Shown: positions 7,952 to 18,359, counted from the first letter of the stretch. The stretch: DNA of 64,000 nt from Chitinophaga polysaccharea (GCF_902150045.1 NZ_CABFVU010000002.1:186001-250000), one strand, 5' to 3'. Notes: generated by a model not told the origin, from the letters alone. Numbers and translations are program-made.

Positions 7952-10238
7952 ATTTCTTCTTCCTGAAAAAAGAAAATAATCCTCCTCCCCGCAATTCATT
8001 TTTTTTCTCTGCTGCAGGCCGGAATTCCGGATCGTTGGTAACAATCAGGTCAATGATCTTTTTGCAGGCGCCTATATCTTCCTTGGCCTCGTAAGCCAGC
8101 GCCATAGTATATCTTACAGCAGAAGCTTCGGTATCCCATGCCCAGTTATTGGCGGCATAAATATTCAGGCATTGGGTGGCGTAGGACAGGCATTCATCAT
8201 ATTCTTTGTTACCAAGATAGGCTTCCGCCAGGAAAGCGTATACGCCAAACCGGTAGTTCGGTGCATTATCCGATGCATCGCCGGAAGACATGATCTGCAG
8301 CGTGTGTAAAAGGTCTGCAATAGCGGCTTTGAAGCGGCCCAGTTTTAACGCTGCTTTTCCCCTGAAGTAATAGATCTTCATCTGTGAAATCACCGGCAGT
8401 TTAGGAATGCCGCCAATGGAAATACGGTTATTGATAGCGCCGATACAATGCTCATACTGTGTATTGTCAAAATACAGATACATCAGGTTAAAGTAAGCGT
8501 CGCTGTCGTCGGGTTTTTCCACCAGGTGTGTTTCCAGTGCCTGTATGCGCTCATTCAGGTCGTCTGCACTGTTGGTCCGGATAAACGCGCGCCCGGTTTT
8601 AATACGGTCGATGTTATAGATAATGGTTTCACGATCGTAATCTTCCAGCGATTCCATATCCTTCACAATCCAGGTATTGTACTCTTCCAGTATTTTTTCA
8701 TAGAGATGCAATGCCTCAGCATGTTTCTCCAGTGCGCACAGGTCGTCTATCATTCTTTCATGGATAGACACATAATACATGAGCGGTAATACCCCGGTAA
8801 AGTTATCCAGGATGGTTTGCCTGTCGGCGATGGCCTCTGCCAGTTTTCCCATGCTGTGATACGCATCTGCCCTGGATTCCAGTTGTTCCCAGAAGGGCGA
8901 CATATTGTAGCCTATTGTATGTATATGCGCCGCTTCCACGAAGATGCCGCCTTCGTATAAAGCAATGCCATAGTTGTTGCAGCACATGGCAAAATGGTGA
9001 GGATGACCGGCATAGGAGTTGCCTGAATTTTCATACCAGTAGGCATGATAAATATCAAATGCTTTTTTATACAGGAACCGCTTCAGCGCAGCAGTCGCCT
9101 GTTTTACCCCGTTATCATTTTCCAGCTGGATAATCTCGGTAAAGATAACGCCGGCTGCGTACCAGTCGTACGGGATGTTATGCTCCACTTCAGGCCAGCT
9201 TTCAGGGAACTGTCCGTTTACCTTATAACTGGTGAAATACCATCTTACCATGCTGAACGGATACGGTTTAATGGCCAGTGATTTTTCATACCAGGGCAGC
9301 GCTTCATGATAGCTGCCGATATTAAAGAAAGCAGTAGCAGTATAATGATAAAAATAGGCCTCCTCCGGGTATTCCGAAATAAATCGTTTGCCGGTGGAAA
9401 TCTGTTCAAGGGTGCCTTCATCATCATCGTTCCCGAAAAACTCCGGCCAGAATTCCGTGGTGCCTTTGCAGAACTCCCTGGCCAGCGACGCATTCCGTAC
9501 GCCATCGGCAAGCAGTTGCTGAATATGCCGGAGCAAACGCAGCATATCTTCCTTGGTATTCTCTCCTGAGGAGATCATTACCTGCAGCATGCTGGCGGCA
9601 AACTCATAGTCTGCCATATCAAGGGCAAACCAGGTGGTAGATAACAGCCGGTTATTAAATACGGTGCATTCAAAAGACCGCTTATAGTATTCCAGTGCAG
9701 CCGGCCGGTTTTCAGTATGGTAATATACATCCCCGATACGGGTGAAACACTGAAAACGCGCCACATTCAACTGTGGCAGGTCATCCGCATACAACGATTC
9801 ATATACCTGCAGATTATGGTGCATATCTGCCAGCGCCTTGCCTGTTTCATTCTTTAACACCCATACCTGGAAGCGGTATAATAATGCTTTGGTAGTTAAT
9901 TCTTCATCGCCACCGGCAATGAGTATATCACAGTCGCTGATGGTTTCATCTCCCTTGTCGGCCATGATATTGGCTCCCATATAAGCGCGGTGTACACGGG
10001 CCTGAATATGTGAGGGGTCAATGCTCAGTACCTGGCTGAATGCCTCGTAAGCCTCATTATACATGGCAGTGGCAAGGTCCCGGTTATCGGTGGCCTTTGC
10101 GTTTTCCAGCTGCGACAAACCCAGCAGCTGCCATCCCCGGGTCTCTCCCGGATGATCCTGCAGGTATGTTTCAAGTTTGGTAATTGCTTCCGTATACGCC
10201 TGTTCATTATACAGCCTTTCCAGTTCGTCTAAATACAT
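7950..10238 (-). CDS. large tetratricopeptide-repeat protein
   Basis: The 762-aa protein is built of helical TPR-type repeats over most of its length. Examples are the N-terminal YTEAITKLETYLQDHPGETRGWQLLGLSQLE, the central YHEALPWYEKSLAI, and later copies FVEAAHIHTIGYN and LKLGRFKAAIADLLHTLQI. It has no signal peptide or membrane segment, so a cytoplasmic scaffold role is likely but the partner is unknown. The C-terminus ends in GGGLFSFFRKKK, a hydrophobic-basic tip. It stands alone, divergent from the S41 protease gene. Confidence 0.85.
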   Translation of the reverse strand: MYLDELERLYNEQAYTEAITKLETYLQDHPGETRGWQLLGLSQLENAKATDNRDLATAMYNEAYEAFSQVLSIDPSHIQARVHRAYMGANIMADKGDETISDCDILIAGGDEELTTKALLYRFQVWVLKNETGKALADMHHNLQVYESLYADDLPQLNVARFQCFTRIGDVYYHTENRPAALEYYKRSFECTVFNNRLLSTTWFALDMADYEFAASMLQVMISSGENTKEDMLRLLRHIQQLLADGVRNASLAREFCKGTTEFWPEFFGNDDDEGTLEQISTGKRFISEYPEEAYFYHYTATAFFNIGSYHEALPWYEKSLAIKPYPFSMVRWYFTSYKVNGQFPESWPEVEHNIPYDWYAAGVIFTEIIQLENDNGVKQATAALKRFLYKKAFDIYHAYWYENSGNSYAGHPHHFAMCCNNYGIALYEGGIFVEAAHIHTIGYNMSPFWEQLESRADAYHSMGKLAEAIADRQTILDNFTGVLPLMYYVSIHERMIDDLCALEKHAEALHLYEKILEEYNTWIVKDMESLEDYDRETIIYNIDRIKTGRAFIRTNSADDLNERIQALETHLVEKPDDSDAYFNLMYLYFDNTQYEHCIGAINNRISIGGIPKLPVISQMKIYYFRGKAALKLGRFKAAIADLLHTLQIMSSGDASDNAPNYRFGVYAFLAEAYLGNKEYDECLSYATQCLNIYAANNWAWDTEASAVRYTMALAYEAKEDIGACKKIIDLIVTNDPEFRPAAEKKNELRGGGLFSFFRKKK

Positions 10239-10365
10239 ATGCGCTTTATTAGGACCTGTAATTTATTAATATTGGGGATGATGATAAATATTTTCTGATA
10301 GTTTCCCGCCGAATATATATATTTAAAGACCATTTATTATCAGCCAGAAACTTCAATCCTTTGCC

Positions 10366-11766
10366 ATGAAAGCAATAGCAGTATTGTTATTACTCCTGTG
10401 CAACACAGCAGTATATGCGCAGGAGTGCGATTGCAGGAAGAAATTTGATAGTGTACAGGTTTATCTGAGAAAGAATTATGTAGGTTTTATCGACAAAGTA
10501 ACCCCTGTTACACAGCAGGCTTATACGGCCATGCTTACAAAGATGCGCTTGCAGGCTGCCACCATCAAAGGCGCCACACATTGCCTGCTGCTGGTGAACC
10601 GTTACCTGCGCTTTTTCAAAGACCAGCATCTTTCCCTGCACATTGGCTATAGGCCGCTAAAGGAAAAAATAGTCCTCACACCCCAGCAGCTCGATCTGCT
10701 CCAGAAGCAACCGTTAAGTGGCATCGCCGGCATTTACCAGGCAGGTTCACTGTATAGGGTAGCCCTGGTAAAAAACCTGAGAGGACTGCGTACCTACGCC
10801 GCTGTGATCATGGAATCGTCGGCGCCCGGCTGGCAACCTGGCGACGTTTTATTTGAACTGGCCGCTACCGGGCCGGATAAATTTGACCTGATCAGCTATG
10901 CAGAACAACAGGTGAATTTTGATACCCTAACCGTTGGGAAGCGGTATGACGGGCTCGCTGCATTGGGTTGGCAAAAGCCAGGGGCGGGGCTGCCACAGCA
11001 GGCTGCCGGCATAACGCCGGAAGTCCCTGCCTTCGCCGATATGCCGGCAGCGCCCTTCTTCTTCCGGCAAATAAATGACAGCACTGCCTACTTCAGGGTC
11101 AGCAGCTTCGACGCCACCGTTTATCCGCTGGCAGATTCCGTACTGAACGCCAACGATGAATACCTGCGAAGAAACCCCAACCTGGTGATAGATGTCCGTA
11201 ACGCCGGGTTAGGTGCCGATAAGCTCATTGAACGGCTCCGGCCTTTGCTGTATACCCAGCCCGTGCGGATCACCGGGGCCGACTTTTATGCCACCCCTGA
11301 TAACATTGCAGCCTGGGGTCATATCCTGGATGAACAAACCGGGAAACTGCCTGAAGAATATGTAGAGCAGATCCGCACTGCCATCCACCAGGGAGACGGG
11401 TTGCAGGGCCGGCTGGTAAGTATGGGACCGGATGAAAACATGATCCTGCCAGCTCCGGTGCCCCTACCGGCTAAAGTGGCAGTGCTGATCAATGGTCGCT
11501 GCAGTAATACTGCGGAGCAGTTTTTACTGGAGGCTGCCCAGAGCCAGAAAGTGAAACTGATGGGAACACCTACCGCCGGAGCACTGGATTATTCCAATGT
11601 AGCAAGGGTGAAATTTACAGCTCCCGATTTTTCGGTTGATTATCCTGTTACCCGCTCAAGGAGAGTGGCTGCTGGTCTGGGTATTGATAATAAAGGGATT
11701 CAGCCTGCGGTGAAAATAAATTTTAATGCAGCAGGATGGCTGGAAGAAGTAGTAAAACAATTTTAA
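10366..11766 (+). CDS. secreted S41-family peptidase-like protein
   Basis: The N-terminus MKAIAVLLLLLCNTAVYAQ is a signal peptide, giving an exported 466-aa product. The C-terminal half matches the C-terminal processing protease fold: LVIDVRNAG, then VAVLINGRCSNTAEQF with the probable nucleophile Ser380, then KVKLMGTPTAGALDYSN and GIQPAVKI near the end. No PDZ domain is obvious between the helical N-terminal region and the core. Whether the Ser-Lys dyad is complete cannot be proved by eye. The substrate is unknown. Bacteroidota carry many such stand-alone periplasmic S41 proteins. Confidence 0.85.
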   Translation: MKAIAVLLLLLCNTAVYAQECDCRKKFDSVQVYLRKNYVGFIDKVTPVTQQAYTAMLTKMRLQAATIKGATHCLLLVNRYLRFFKDQHLSLHIGYRPLKEKIVLTPQQLDLLQKQPLSGIAGIYQAGSLYRVALVKNLRGLRTYAAVIMESSAPGWQPGDVLFELAATGPDKFDLISYAEQQVNFDTLTVGKRYDGLAALGWQKPGAGLPQQAAGITPEVPAFADMPAAPFFFRQINDSTAYFRVSSFDATVYPLADSVLNANDEYLRRNPNLVIDVRNAGLGADKLIERLRPLLYTQPVRITGADFYATPDNIAAWGHILDEQTGKLPEEYVEQIRTAIHQGDGLQGRLVSMGPDENMILPAPVPLPAKVAVLINGRCSNTAEQFLLEAAQSQKVKLMGTPTAGALDYSNVARVKFTAPDFSVDYPVTRSRRVAAGLGIDNKGIQPAVKINFNAAGWLEEVVKQF

Positions 11767-11885
11767 TGCAGAAGTCTTTAAGATCTGGTTAACACTTGGA
11801 TATCATTTAAAACCCATCTTTATGATACAAAGCATATGCTCACGCATATATGAGGGTTTAAAAATAGTAACAATGGTAGAAACGT

Positions 11886-11913
11886 TGCCTCACAATTCCT
11901 TGTGAGGCTTTTC
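11886..11913 (+). terminator. rho-independent terminator
   Basis: GCCTCACAA (11887-11895) pairs with TTGTGAGGC (11900-11908), followed by TTTTCTGTT. It lies after the S41 gene and directly before the converging response-regulator gene. Confidence 0.75.
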
Positions 11914-11915
11914 TG

Positions 11916-12317
11916 TTAAAATAACTTCTGCTGTAAAAGGTCCGTCAGTATGTGTGTAAGCTCACGAAGACTGTTAGGCTTCGTCAGGAAGTACGACGCG
12001 CCCAGCTCCCTGGTTTCTTTTTTATCCGACTCATGTGAGGATGTACTATAGATCACGACAGGAATATGTTTCAAATGTTCCTGCTGCTGTATTTCTGCAA
12101 GGAACTGTTTCCCGTCTACCCGCGGCATATTCAGATCCACGAAAATAAGGTCGGGTACAATGTCATTATTCAGCTTCAACAACGCATCTTCGCCGTTTAT
12201 AGCTTCGTGGTAAATGATATCTGGCGCCAGTTCTTTTAATACTTCACCAAATATCATCCTGTCATCTATATCATCGTCAATTAAAAGGACTGAGGTATAT
12301 TTACAACTATCAGGCAT
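11916..12317 (-). CDS. single-domain response regulator
   Basis: This is a stand-alone receiver domain with no output domain. It has the acidic pocket LLIDDDIDD, the phospho-acceptor Asp in LIFVDLNMPRVDG, the conserved Thr/Ser in VVIYSTSSHE, and the Lys in YFLTKPNSL. The ATG at 12317 (MPDSCKYTSV) is preferred over a TTG at 12338. It is divergent from the large hybrid kinase at 12474, with 156 bp between them for two promoters. It probably shuttles phosphate to or from the neighbouring kinases. Confidence 0.93.
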   Translation of the reverse strand: MPDSCKYTSVLLIDDDIDDRMIFGEVLKELAPDIIYHEAINGEDALLKLNNDIVPDLIFVDLNMPRVDGKQFLAEIQQQEHLKHIPVVIYSTSSHESDKKETRELGASYFLTKPNSLRELTHILTDLLQQKLF

Positions 12318-12473
12318 ATCATTTTGGAATAGAGACAAATCTATGATTTTGTTGTTATTTTATTATCATTATAATTCGGTTTAGTGGTACAGTTGGAATG
12401 AAATATGCTAAAAGCCGGTGTGCAACACCATTTGCAGAACAGTACCCTATAAAAATTAAACAAGCTCAGGCAG

Positions 12474-15400
12474 ATGAATAAATTCTTTATGCAGCTTCCG
12501 CTTCCAAGGAAACTGATGTTAGTTGCTGTAATACCGCTGGTATGTCTTGTATATTTTGGCATAGCTGTATTCAATAAGCAGAGTGAAGATATAACTACTA
12601 TCGATAACCTGTTACAGAAAATTACCACCGCTACCACCATTATGAAAGTGGCGGATGAAATTCATATGGAACGCCGGAATAGTGTGAACTATGTATTGCA
12701 AACCGGGAGCCTGAATGATCTGCTTACACAACGCGCCAAAACAGATCTTGCCATCGATGTTGTGAAAGGCAGGCTGCTGGCCAGTGATAGCCGATTCTTC
12801 GAATATTCCCTGCTAAATACGCTTCCCAAAAAGAGAAAAGATATTGACAATAAAAGCATGCCTCAACGGGAAGTGCTCGATTATTATTCCAATCTTATTT
12901 TCCGTCTCAACGACCTGGCAACCACCAATATCCCGGATATCCCCGTATTGAAAGCGGTACAGCAGGACATGAATGCACAATACCTGCTGGCGCAGATGGC
13001 CGCCTACCAGGGAATGATCCGCATGGATATTTATTATTTCATGCTGAAGAAGGAAGTATGGCCGGAAGATTTTGCCCGTGTAGAAAACAATGCCGATATG
13101 TACGCTTCCCTGCGGGCGGAACTGGTAGATAAAGCCTCCCCGGCTATTTCAAAGGCTTATCTGAAAATGGAGTCTTCTAATGAAATGACCGTCACCAACG
13201 ATTTTATCAGGAGCACTATCGTCTCCCGGAAAATTGATACCCTTTTCAATGCAGATTCCTGGTGGAATAATTCTTCCTTGTCTGTAGATCAGCTAAAGCA
13301 GCTGCAACGCTCCGTGATGGACAAGATAAGCCGGGATGCAAAAAATATCTCCCAAAAGGAAAATGACCTGAAAACCCGGGACCTGTTGGTATTGGTGGGC
13401 ATCATAATATTGGTGATAGTATTTATCACCTATACCATTAAAGGTATCACAGATAGCCTCGAAATGCTGCAGGCAGCTGCATTGAAGATTTCCAGGGGAG
13501 TGCCGGGAGCAGCGCCGGAGGTACATACAAAAGATGCCATCGGCAGCCTGGCGCGTTCCTTTAACGTAATTGATCAAACTAACCAGGACCTGGCCATTGC
13601 GGCAGATAGTATAGGGAAAGGGAACTTCAATATAGATGTGAAGCCACGCAGTGAAGATGATATTCTTGGTAATGCAGTGGTACAAATGGCGGCCGACCTG
13701 AAGGCGTTCCGCTCCAACGCCGAACAGAAAATGTGGATTCAAACCGGGCTTAACCGGGTAAGTGAAACATTGCTCAGTGAAAAGGATATGGAGTCACTCA
13801 GCAAAGACGCTTTAACGGATGTTGTACAATACACCGGGGCACAAACGGGCGTTCTGTACATCAGGCATTCAGGCGAACTGCATTTATCTGCTGAATACGC
13901 ATTATCACCTGCACACCCGGCCCCCAAGGTTATCGAGGTAGGAAAAACCTTACTTGGGCAAAGTGTATTACAGAAAGAACCATTATACCTTACGGAGGCG
14001 CCGGACAATTTCCTGCACATTGCGGGCGCCGCAGCCTCTGCACAACCTGGTTATGTGCTCATCATTCCGCTAAGCCATGCAGGTATCGTGGAAGGCGTAA
14101 TAGAGATAGGCTCCCTGTTCCCATTTAAAGAACATGTGATGGATTTCGCCAAACAGGCAGCAGTAAATATTGCGATCGCCCTGCAAAGCACCAGGAGCCG
14201 CACACGCCTTCAGGAACTGCTGGAAGAAACCCAGGCCCAGGCAGAAGAACTGCAAACGCAACACAGTGAACTGGAAAGCCTCAATGTGGAACTGGAAGCG
14301 CAAACCCAAAAGCTCCAGGTATCAGAAGAAGAACTGAAAGTGCAACAGGAAGAACTGATGCAGTCGAATGCAGAACTGGAAGAAAGAAGCCGGCTCCTGG
14401 AAGAGAAAAACCAGATCATAGTAGAACGCAACCTGGATATACATAAAAAAGCAGAAGAGCTGGCGCTCAGCACCCGCTACAAATCAGAGTTCCTGGCTAA
14501 TATGTCGCATGAGCTGCGCACACCGCTAAACTCCATCTTATTGTTGTCAAGGCTGCTTTCTGAAAATCATGACGCCAATCTCAACGGCGACCAGGTGGAA
14601 TATGCACAGGTGATCAACAGTTCAGGTAAAGGCCTGCTCACGCTGATCGATGAGATACTCGACCTTTCGAAAATCGAATCCGGTAAAATGGAACTGGAAT
14701 TTACCCAGGTATCCATTTCGGATATATGCTCCAATATGCAAGCGCTATTTGAACCTATAGCAAAAGAAAAAGGCCTGCAACTGCAGATACATAAAGATGC
14801 CGGCATACCTGCCACTATTGAAACAGACCAGGTAAGGCTGGAACAGATACTTAAAAACCTGCTGTCGAATGCGCTGAAGTTTACCGCCAAAGGATTTGTA
14901 CGGCTGGATGTAATGGAAGGAGAAGATCTGCAAACTATCCGTTTTTCGGTAAAAGATACCGGCATTGGTATCCCGGCAGAAAAACAACAGGTGATTTTCG
15001 AAGCCTTCCAGCAGGCAGACGGATCTACCCGGAGGAAATATGGCGGCACCGGCCTGGGGCTGTCTATCAGCCGGGAACTGGCAAAACTGCTTGGCGGGCA
15101 GATAGCGGTGAAGAGCAATGGCAGGGATGGAAGTGCATTTATAATCACAGTTCCTATAATGCGTAAGGAGGTAGTGCCAGCGGAGCAGCCTTCCGTATTG
15201 CCGTCGCCGGTAGTGGAAGACCTGGAAACAATACAGAAGAAGAGATTCCTGTCACCTACGGTGCCGGAAGATGTGTACGATGACCGTGGACTTATTGAAA
15301 CCGGTGATCCGGTGATCCTTATCGTGGAAGACGATACTCATTTTGCAAAGGCATTGCTTGATTTCACTCATGCAAGAGGGTATAAAGGGATCGTATCTGT

Positions 15401-16484
15401 TCGGGGTGATGAAGCTGCGGAGTTGGCGCGCCTCTATAAGCCTATCGGTATCCTGCTGGATATACAGCTGCCAATAAAAGATGGCTGGCAGGTAATGGAA
15501 GAATTGAAAAACGATCCGGCCACCAGGCCGATACCGGTGCATATCATGTCTTCCATGGAAGCAAAAAAAGAAAGCCTCCTGAAAGGGGCGGTCGACTTTA
15601 TCAGTAAGCCGGTAGACCCGCAGAGCATGCAGCTGATCTTTGAAAAAATGGAATTCGTATTGCAGCGCTCCACCAAGAAAGTATTGATCCTGGAAGAAAA
15701 TGCCAAACATGCAAAAGCACTGGCTTACTTCCTCAGTAACTACCAGGTGAATTCAGAGATCAGCAATAGTGTGGAAGATGGTGTATCGCTTCTGCAGCAG
15801 CAGGATGTTGATTGTGTGATCCTCGACATGGGTATTCCCGATCAGCGGGCCTATGAAGCGCTGGAAATGGTTAAGGAAATAAAAGGACTGGAAAATCTTC
15901 CCATTATCATTTTTACCGGTAAAAGTTTATCAAAGGCAGAAGAACAGCGTATCAAGCAGTATGCAGATTCCATTGTGGTGAAAACGGCCCATTCCTATCA
16001 GCGTATGCTGGATGAAGTGTCGCTGTTCCTGCACCTGGTGTCAGAAAAAGCACCCGCTGCTCATGCGGGGAACGGGAAAATGGGCGTACTGAATGAGGTG
16101 CTGAAAGATAAAACAGTGCTGGTGGCAGATGATGATGTGCGTAATATCTTCTCCCTTACCAAAGCGCTGGAGAAGCACCAGATGAAAGTGTTGTCGGCCA
16201 TTGATGGTAAAGAAGCTTTGGAGCAGCTGAAAGAACACCGGGTAGACATAGTGCTGATGGATATGATGATGCCCGAAATGGATGGGTATGATGCGATTGC
16301 GGCCATCAGGAAGCAACCTGGGCTGAGAGCATTGCCGGTAATTGCCGTAACGGCCAAGGCAATGATGGGCGACCGGGAGAAATGTTTGCAGGCAGGCGCT
16401 TCCGATTATATTTCTAAACCTGTAGATGTGGACCAGTTATTGTCGTTGCTACGGGTATGGCTATACGATAAATCCATGAAATAA
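12474..16484 (+). CDS. hybrid sensor histidine kinase (NIT-HAMP-GAF-kinase-three receivers)
   Basis: The 1336-aa membrane kinase starts with a transmembrane helix (about residues 13-33). A helical sensor region resembling nitrate/nitrite-sensing NIT domains follows, with ADEIHMERRNSVNYVLQTG. A second membrane helix lies near 310-325, then HAMP and a GAF-like domain. A long coiled coil rich in Glu/Gln (about residues 580-660) leads to the HisKA box NMSHELRTPLNS with His679. The ATPase domain has the N-box and GTGLGLSIS. Three receiver domains follow with acceptors Asp996, Asp1118 and Asp1263. The middle receiver is atypical: its acidic pair reads EEN and the usual KP motif reads VVKTAHS. It leads a run with a receiver, CheR and CheB. 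Confidence 0.93.
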   Translation: MNKFFMQLPLPRKLMLVAVIPLVCLVYFGIAVFNKQSEDITTIDNLLQKITTATTIMKVADEIHMERRNSVNYVLQTGSLNDLLTQRAKTDLAIDVVKGRLLASDSRFFEYSLLNTLPKKRKDIDNKSMPQREVLDYYSNLIFRLNDLATTNIPDIPVLKAVQQDMNAQYLLAQMAAYQGMIRMDIYYFMLKKEVWPEDFARVENNADMYASLRAELVDKASPAISKAYLKMESSNEMTVTNDFIRSTIVSRKIDTLFNADSWWNNSSLSVDQLKQLQRSVMDKISRDAKNISQKENDLKTRDLLVLVGIIILVIVFITYTIKGITDSLEMLQAAALKISRGVPGAAPEVHTKDAIGSLARSFNVIDQTNQDLAIAADSIGKGNFNIDVKPRSEDDILGNAVVQMAADLKAFRSNAEQKMWIQTGLNRVSETLLSEKDMESLSKDALTDVVQYTGAQTGVLYIRHSGELHLSAEYALSPAHPAPKVIEVGKTLLGQSVLQKEPLYLTEAPDNFLHIAGAAASAQPGYVLIIPLSHAGIVEGVIEIGSLFPFKEHVMDFAKQAAVNIAIALQSTRSRTRLQELLEETQAQAEELQTQHSELESLNVELEAQTQKLQVSEEELKVQQEELMQSNAELEERSRLLEEKNQIIVERNLDIHKKAEELALSTRYKSEFLANMSHELRTPLNSILLLSRLLSENHDANLNGDQVEYAQVINSSGKGLLTLIDEILDLSKIESGKMELEFTQVSISDICSNMQALFEPIAKEKGLQLQIHKDAGIPATIETDQVRLEQILKNLLSNALKFTAKGFVRLDVMEGEDLQTIRFSVKDTGIGIPAEKQQVIFEAFQQADGSTRRKYGGTGLGLSISRELAKLLGGQIAVKSNGRDGSAFIITVPIMRKEVVPAEQPSVLPSPVVEDLETIQKKRFLSPTVPEDVYDDRGLIETGDPVILIVEDDTHFAKALLDFTHARGYKGIVSVRGDEAAELARLYKPIGILLDIQLPIKDGWQVMEELKNDPATRPIPVHIMSSMEAKKESLLKGAVDFISKPVDPQSMQLIFEKMEFVLQRSTKKVLILEENAKHAKALAYFLSNYQVNSEISNSVEDGVSLLQQQDVDCVILDMGIPDQRAYEALEMVKEIKGLENLPIIIFTGKSLSKAEEQRIKQYADSIVVKTAHSYQRMLDEVSLFLHLVSEKAPAAHAGNGKMGVLNEVLKDKTVLVADDDVRNIFSLTKALEKHQMKVLSAIDGKEALEQLKEHRVDIVLMDMMMPEMDGYDAIAAIRKQPGLRALPVIAVTAKAMMGDREKCLQAGASDYISKPVDVDQLLSLLRVWLYDKSMK

Positions 16485-16488
16485 TATA

Positions 16489-16863
16489 ATGGAACAGAAA
16501 CTGGTATTAATTGTAGATGACGATGCCCGCAATATTTTTGCATTAAAAGCGGTGCTGAGATCCAGGAATATTCCGTCAATAGCTGTTGGTACCGGTACGG
16601 AGGCAATAAGGTTACTGTCCGCAGCCCATTCGGTAGGAGCGGTATTGATGGATATTATGATGCCCGATATGGACGGTTACGAAACCATTGCTGCTATCCG
16701 CGCGCTGCCCGGAAACAGCCGCCTGCCGCTGATAGCAGTAACAGCAAAGGCAATGGTGGGCGATCGTGAAAAGTGCCTTGAAGCGGGCGCCGATAATTAT
16801 ATTTCAAAACCGATTGATGTAGATGAGTTACTGTTACAGCTACAGCAATGTTTATCAGTATAA
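16489..16863 (+). CDS. single-domain response regulator
   Basis: The 124-aa CheY-like receiver has LIVDDDARN, the acceptor Asp in AVLMDIMMPDMDGYE, AVTAKAM and the Lys in NYISKPIDVDEL. It closely resembles the third receiver of the preceding hybrid kinase (shared TAKAMxGDREKCLxAGAxxYISKP), which suggests duplication of that domain. It begins 4 bp after the kinase stop and overlaps the start of cheR by 16 bp, so the three are almost certainly one transcript. Confidence 0.95.
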   Translation: MEQKLVLIVDDDARNIFALKAVLRSRNIPSIAVGTGTEAIRLLSAAHSVGAVLMDIMMPDMDGYETIAAIRALPGNSRLPLIAVTAKAMVGDREKCLEAGADNYISKPIDVDELLLQLQQCLSV

Positions 16864-17693
16864 ATGTGAGCAGGAACCCGGTAAGTGAACAGGAAGTATC
16901 CCTGTTGCTGAATGACGTACTTGAAAGATATGGATATGATTTTACAGAGTACGCTCCCGCCTCTATTAACCGGCGGGTAAACCACCTGTACCTGACCGAT
17001 CGTTTTCCCAGCTTTGCTGAATACCGCTACCGCATTATTTCCGATCCGGCATATGCGTTACGGTTTGTAGAAGAGATTACGGTAAATGTAACGGAGATGT
17101 TCCGTGACCCTTCTTTCTACCAGGCATTGCGTACCCAGGTATTACCGGTGCTGGCCACCTATCCGTCTATCCGCGTATGGCATGCAGGCTGTTCTACCGG
17201 GGAAGAAGTATACTCCTTTGCTATCCTGCTTAAAGAAGCAAAACTACTGCACAAGGCGGTGATCTATGCAACGGACATCAATGCTGGCGTGTTGGAGAAA
17301 GGCCGTAAGGGAATGTTCCGGCTTTCACAGATGCAGCAATACTCCCGCAACTATATGGAAGCAGGGGGCAGGGAAGATTTTTCGTCGTATTATACGGCCA
17401 ACTATGAATATGCGAAGTTCCGGGAAGATCTTGGCAGGAAGATCATCTTCTCCCCGCATAACCTGGTAACAGATGGCTCCTTTAATGAATTTCAGCTGAT
17501 CATATGCCGCAACGTGCTGATCTATTTTAATAAAAAACTGCAGGACCGGGTACTCACACTGTTCAGCGACAGCCTGGAGCAGTTAGGTTTCCTGGCACTG
17601 GGAAGTAAAGAAACCCTTAACTTCACCAGTGTGGCCGACAGGTTCCGGCAACTGGAGAACCGGGAAAAAATCTGGCGGAAGGTGCAGTTGTAA
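16848..17693 (+). CDS. cheR: CheR-type protein-glutamate O-methyltransferase
   Basis: CheR methylates glutamate side chains with S-adenosylmethionine, classically on chemoreceptors. The 281-aa product has the N-terminal all-helical CheR domain (YGYDFTEYAPASINRRV), the signature VTEMFRDPSFYQALR, the SAM-binding motif WHAGCSTGEEVYS, and later IICRNVLIYF. No chemoreceptor, CheA or CheW gene is present in the window. The methyl acceptor may therefore be a neighbouring kinase, possibly its Glu/Gln-rich coiled coil; this is inference. The start overlaps the upstream receiver gene by 16 bp. Confidence 0.95.
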   Translation: MFISINVSRNPVSEQEVSLLLNDVLERYGYDFTEYAPASINRRVNHLYLTDRFPSFAEYRYRIISDPAYALRFVEEITVNVTEMFRDPSFYQALRTQVLPVLATYPSIRVWHAGCSTGEEVYSFAILLKEAKLLHKAVIYATDINAGVLEKGRKGMFRLSQMQQYSRNYMEAGGREDFSSYYTANYEYAKFREDLGRKIIFSPHNLVTDGSFNEFQLIICRNVLIYFNKKLQDRVLTLFSDSLEQLGFLALGSKETLNFTSVADRFRQLENREKIWRKVQL

Positions 17694-17710
17694 TACTAAA
17701 TAAGTAGTTT

Positions 17711-18283
17711 ATGAGTACAGCACCATACTTATTTGTAATAGGTGGTTCAGCCGGTGGGCTGCAACCTATTTTAACACTGCTGCCGGGGCTCGTAGCCTCG
17801 CTTCCGGCAGCCATTCTGATCGTTTTACACCGTCAAAGCCATTATGAATCTATATTAACAGACTTGTTATCTACCAGATGCTGCCTGCCAGTAATGGAAG
17901 CGGCGGAAAAGGAGCCCTTGCAACCGGCCACTGTTTACATTGCGCCGGCAGATTACCATCTGCTGATAGAAACCGATCATACCTTTTCCCTGGATGATTC
18001 GGAAAAAGTGAATTTCAGCCGGCCGAGCATAGATGTTACCTTTACGTCTGCAGCGCTGGCCTATGGAAGCAACATGACCGCACTATTGCTTTCCGGCGCC
18101 AACATCGATGGTACGGAAGGCCTGATAGACGTACATAATGCGGGGGGAACCACCGCCGTACAGGACCCAGCCAGCGCGGAAGTGGATTATATGCCAAAAC
18201 AAGCTATCATGCAGGCTCCTGTTGACGTTATCCTGCAACCGCAGGAAATGGCGGCTTTCATTAACCGGATGGCAGGGGTATGA
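17711..18283 (+). CDS. cheB: CheB-type methylesterase (effector domain only)
   Basis: CheB removes methyl esters from, or deamidates, glutamine/glutamate sites methylated by CheR. This 190-aa copy is only the catalytic domain. The triad is visible as Ser13 in GGSAGG, His40 in IVLHRQSH, and Asp133 in SGANIDGTEG. The usual N-terminal receiver that controls activity is absent, so control must come from a partner such as the single-domain receivers nearby, or not at all. It is 17 bp downstream of cheR. Confidence 0.95.
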   Translation: MSTAPYLFVIGGSAGGLQPILTLLPGLVASLPAAILIVLHRQSHYESILTDLLSTRCCLPVMEAAEKEPLQPATVYIAPADYHLLIETDHTFSLDDSEKVNFSRPSIDVTFTSAALAYGSNMTALLLSGANIDGTEGLIDVHNAGGTTAVQDPASAEVDYMPKQAIMQAPVDVILQPQEMAAFINRMAGV

Positions 18284-18359
18284 TTATTGAAAGGCCATTG
18301 TAAAAAAAATACAGGGGGCAGTATCCTGCATTGCCCGCTGGGTTTAACGATTATGCTGT

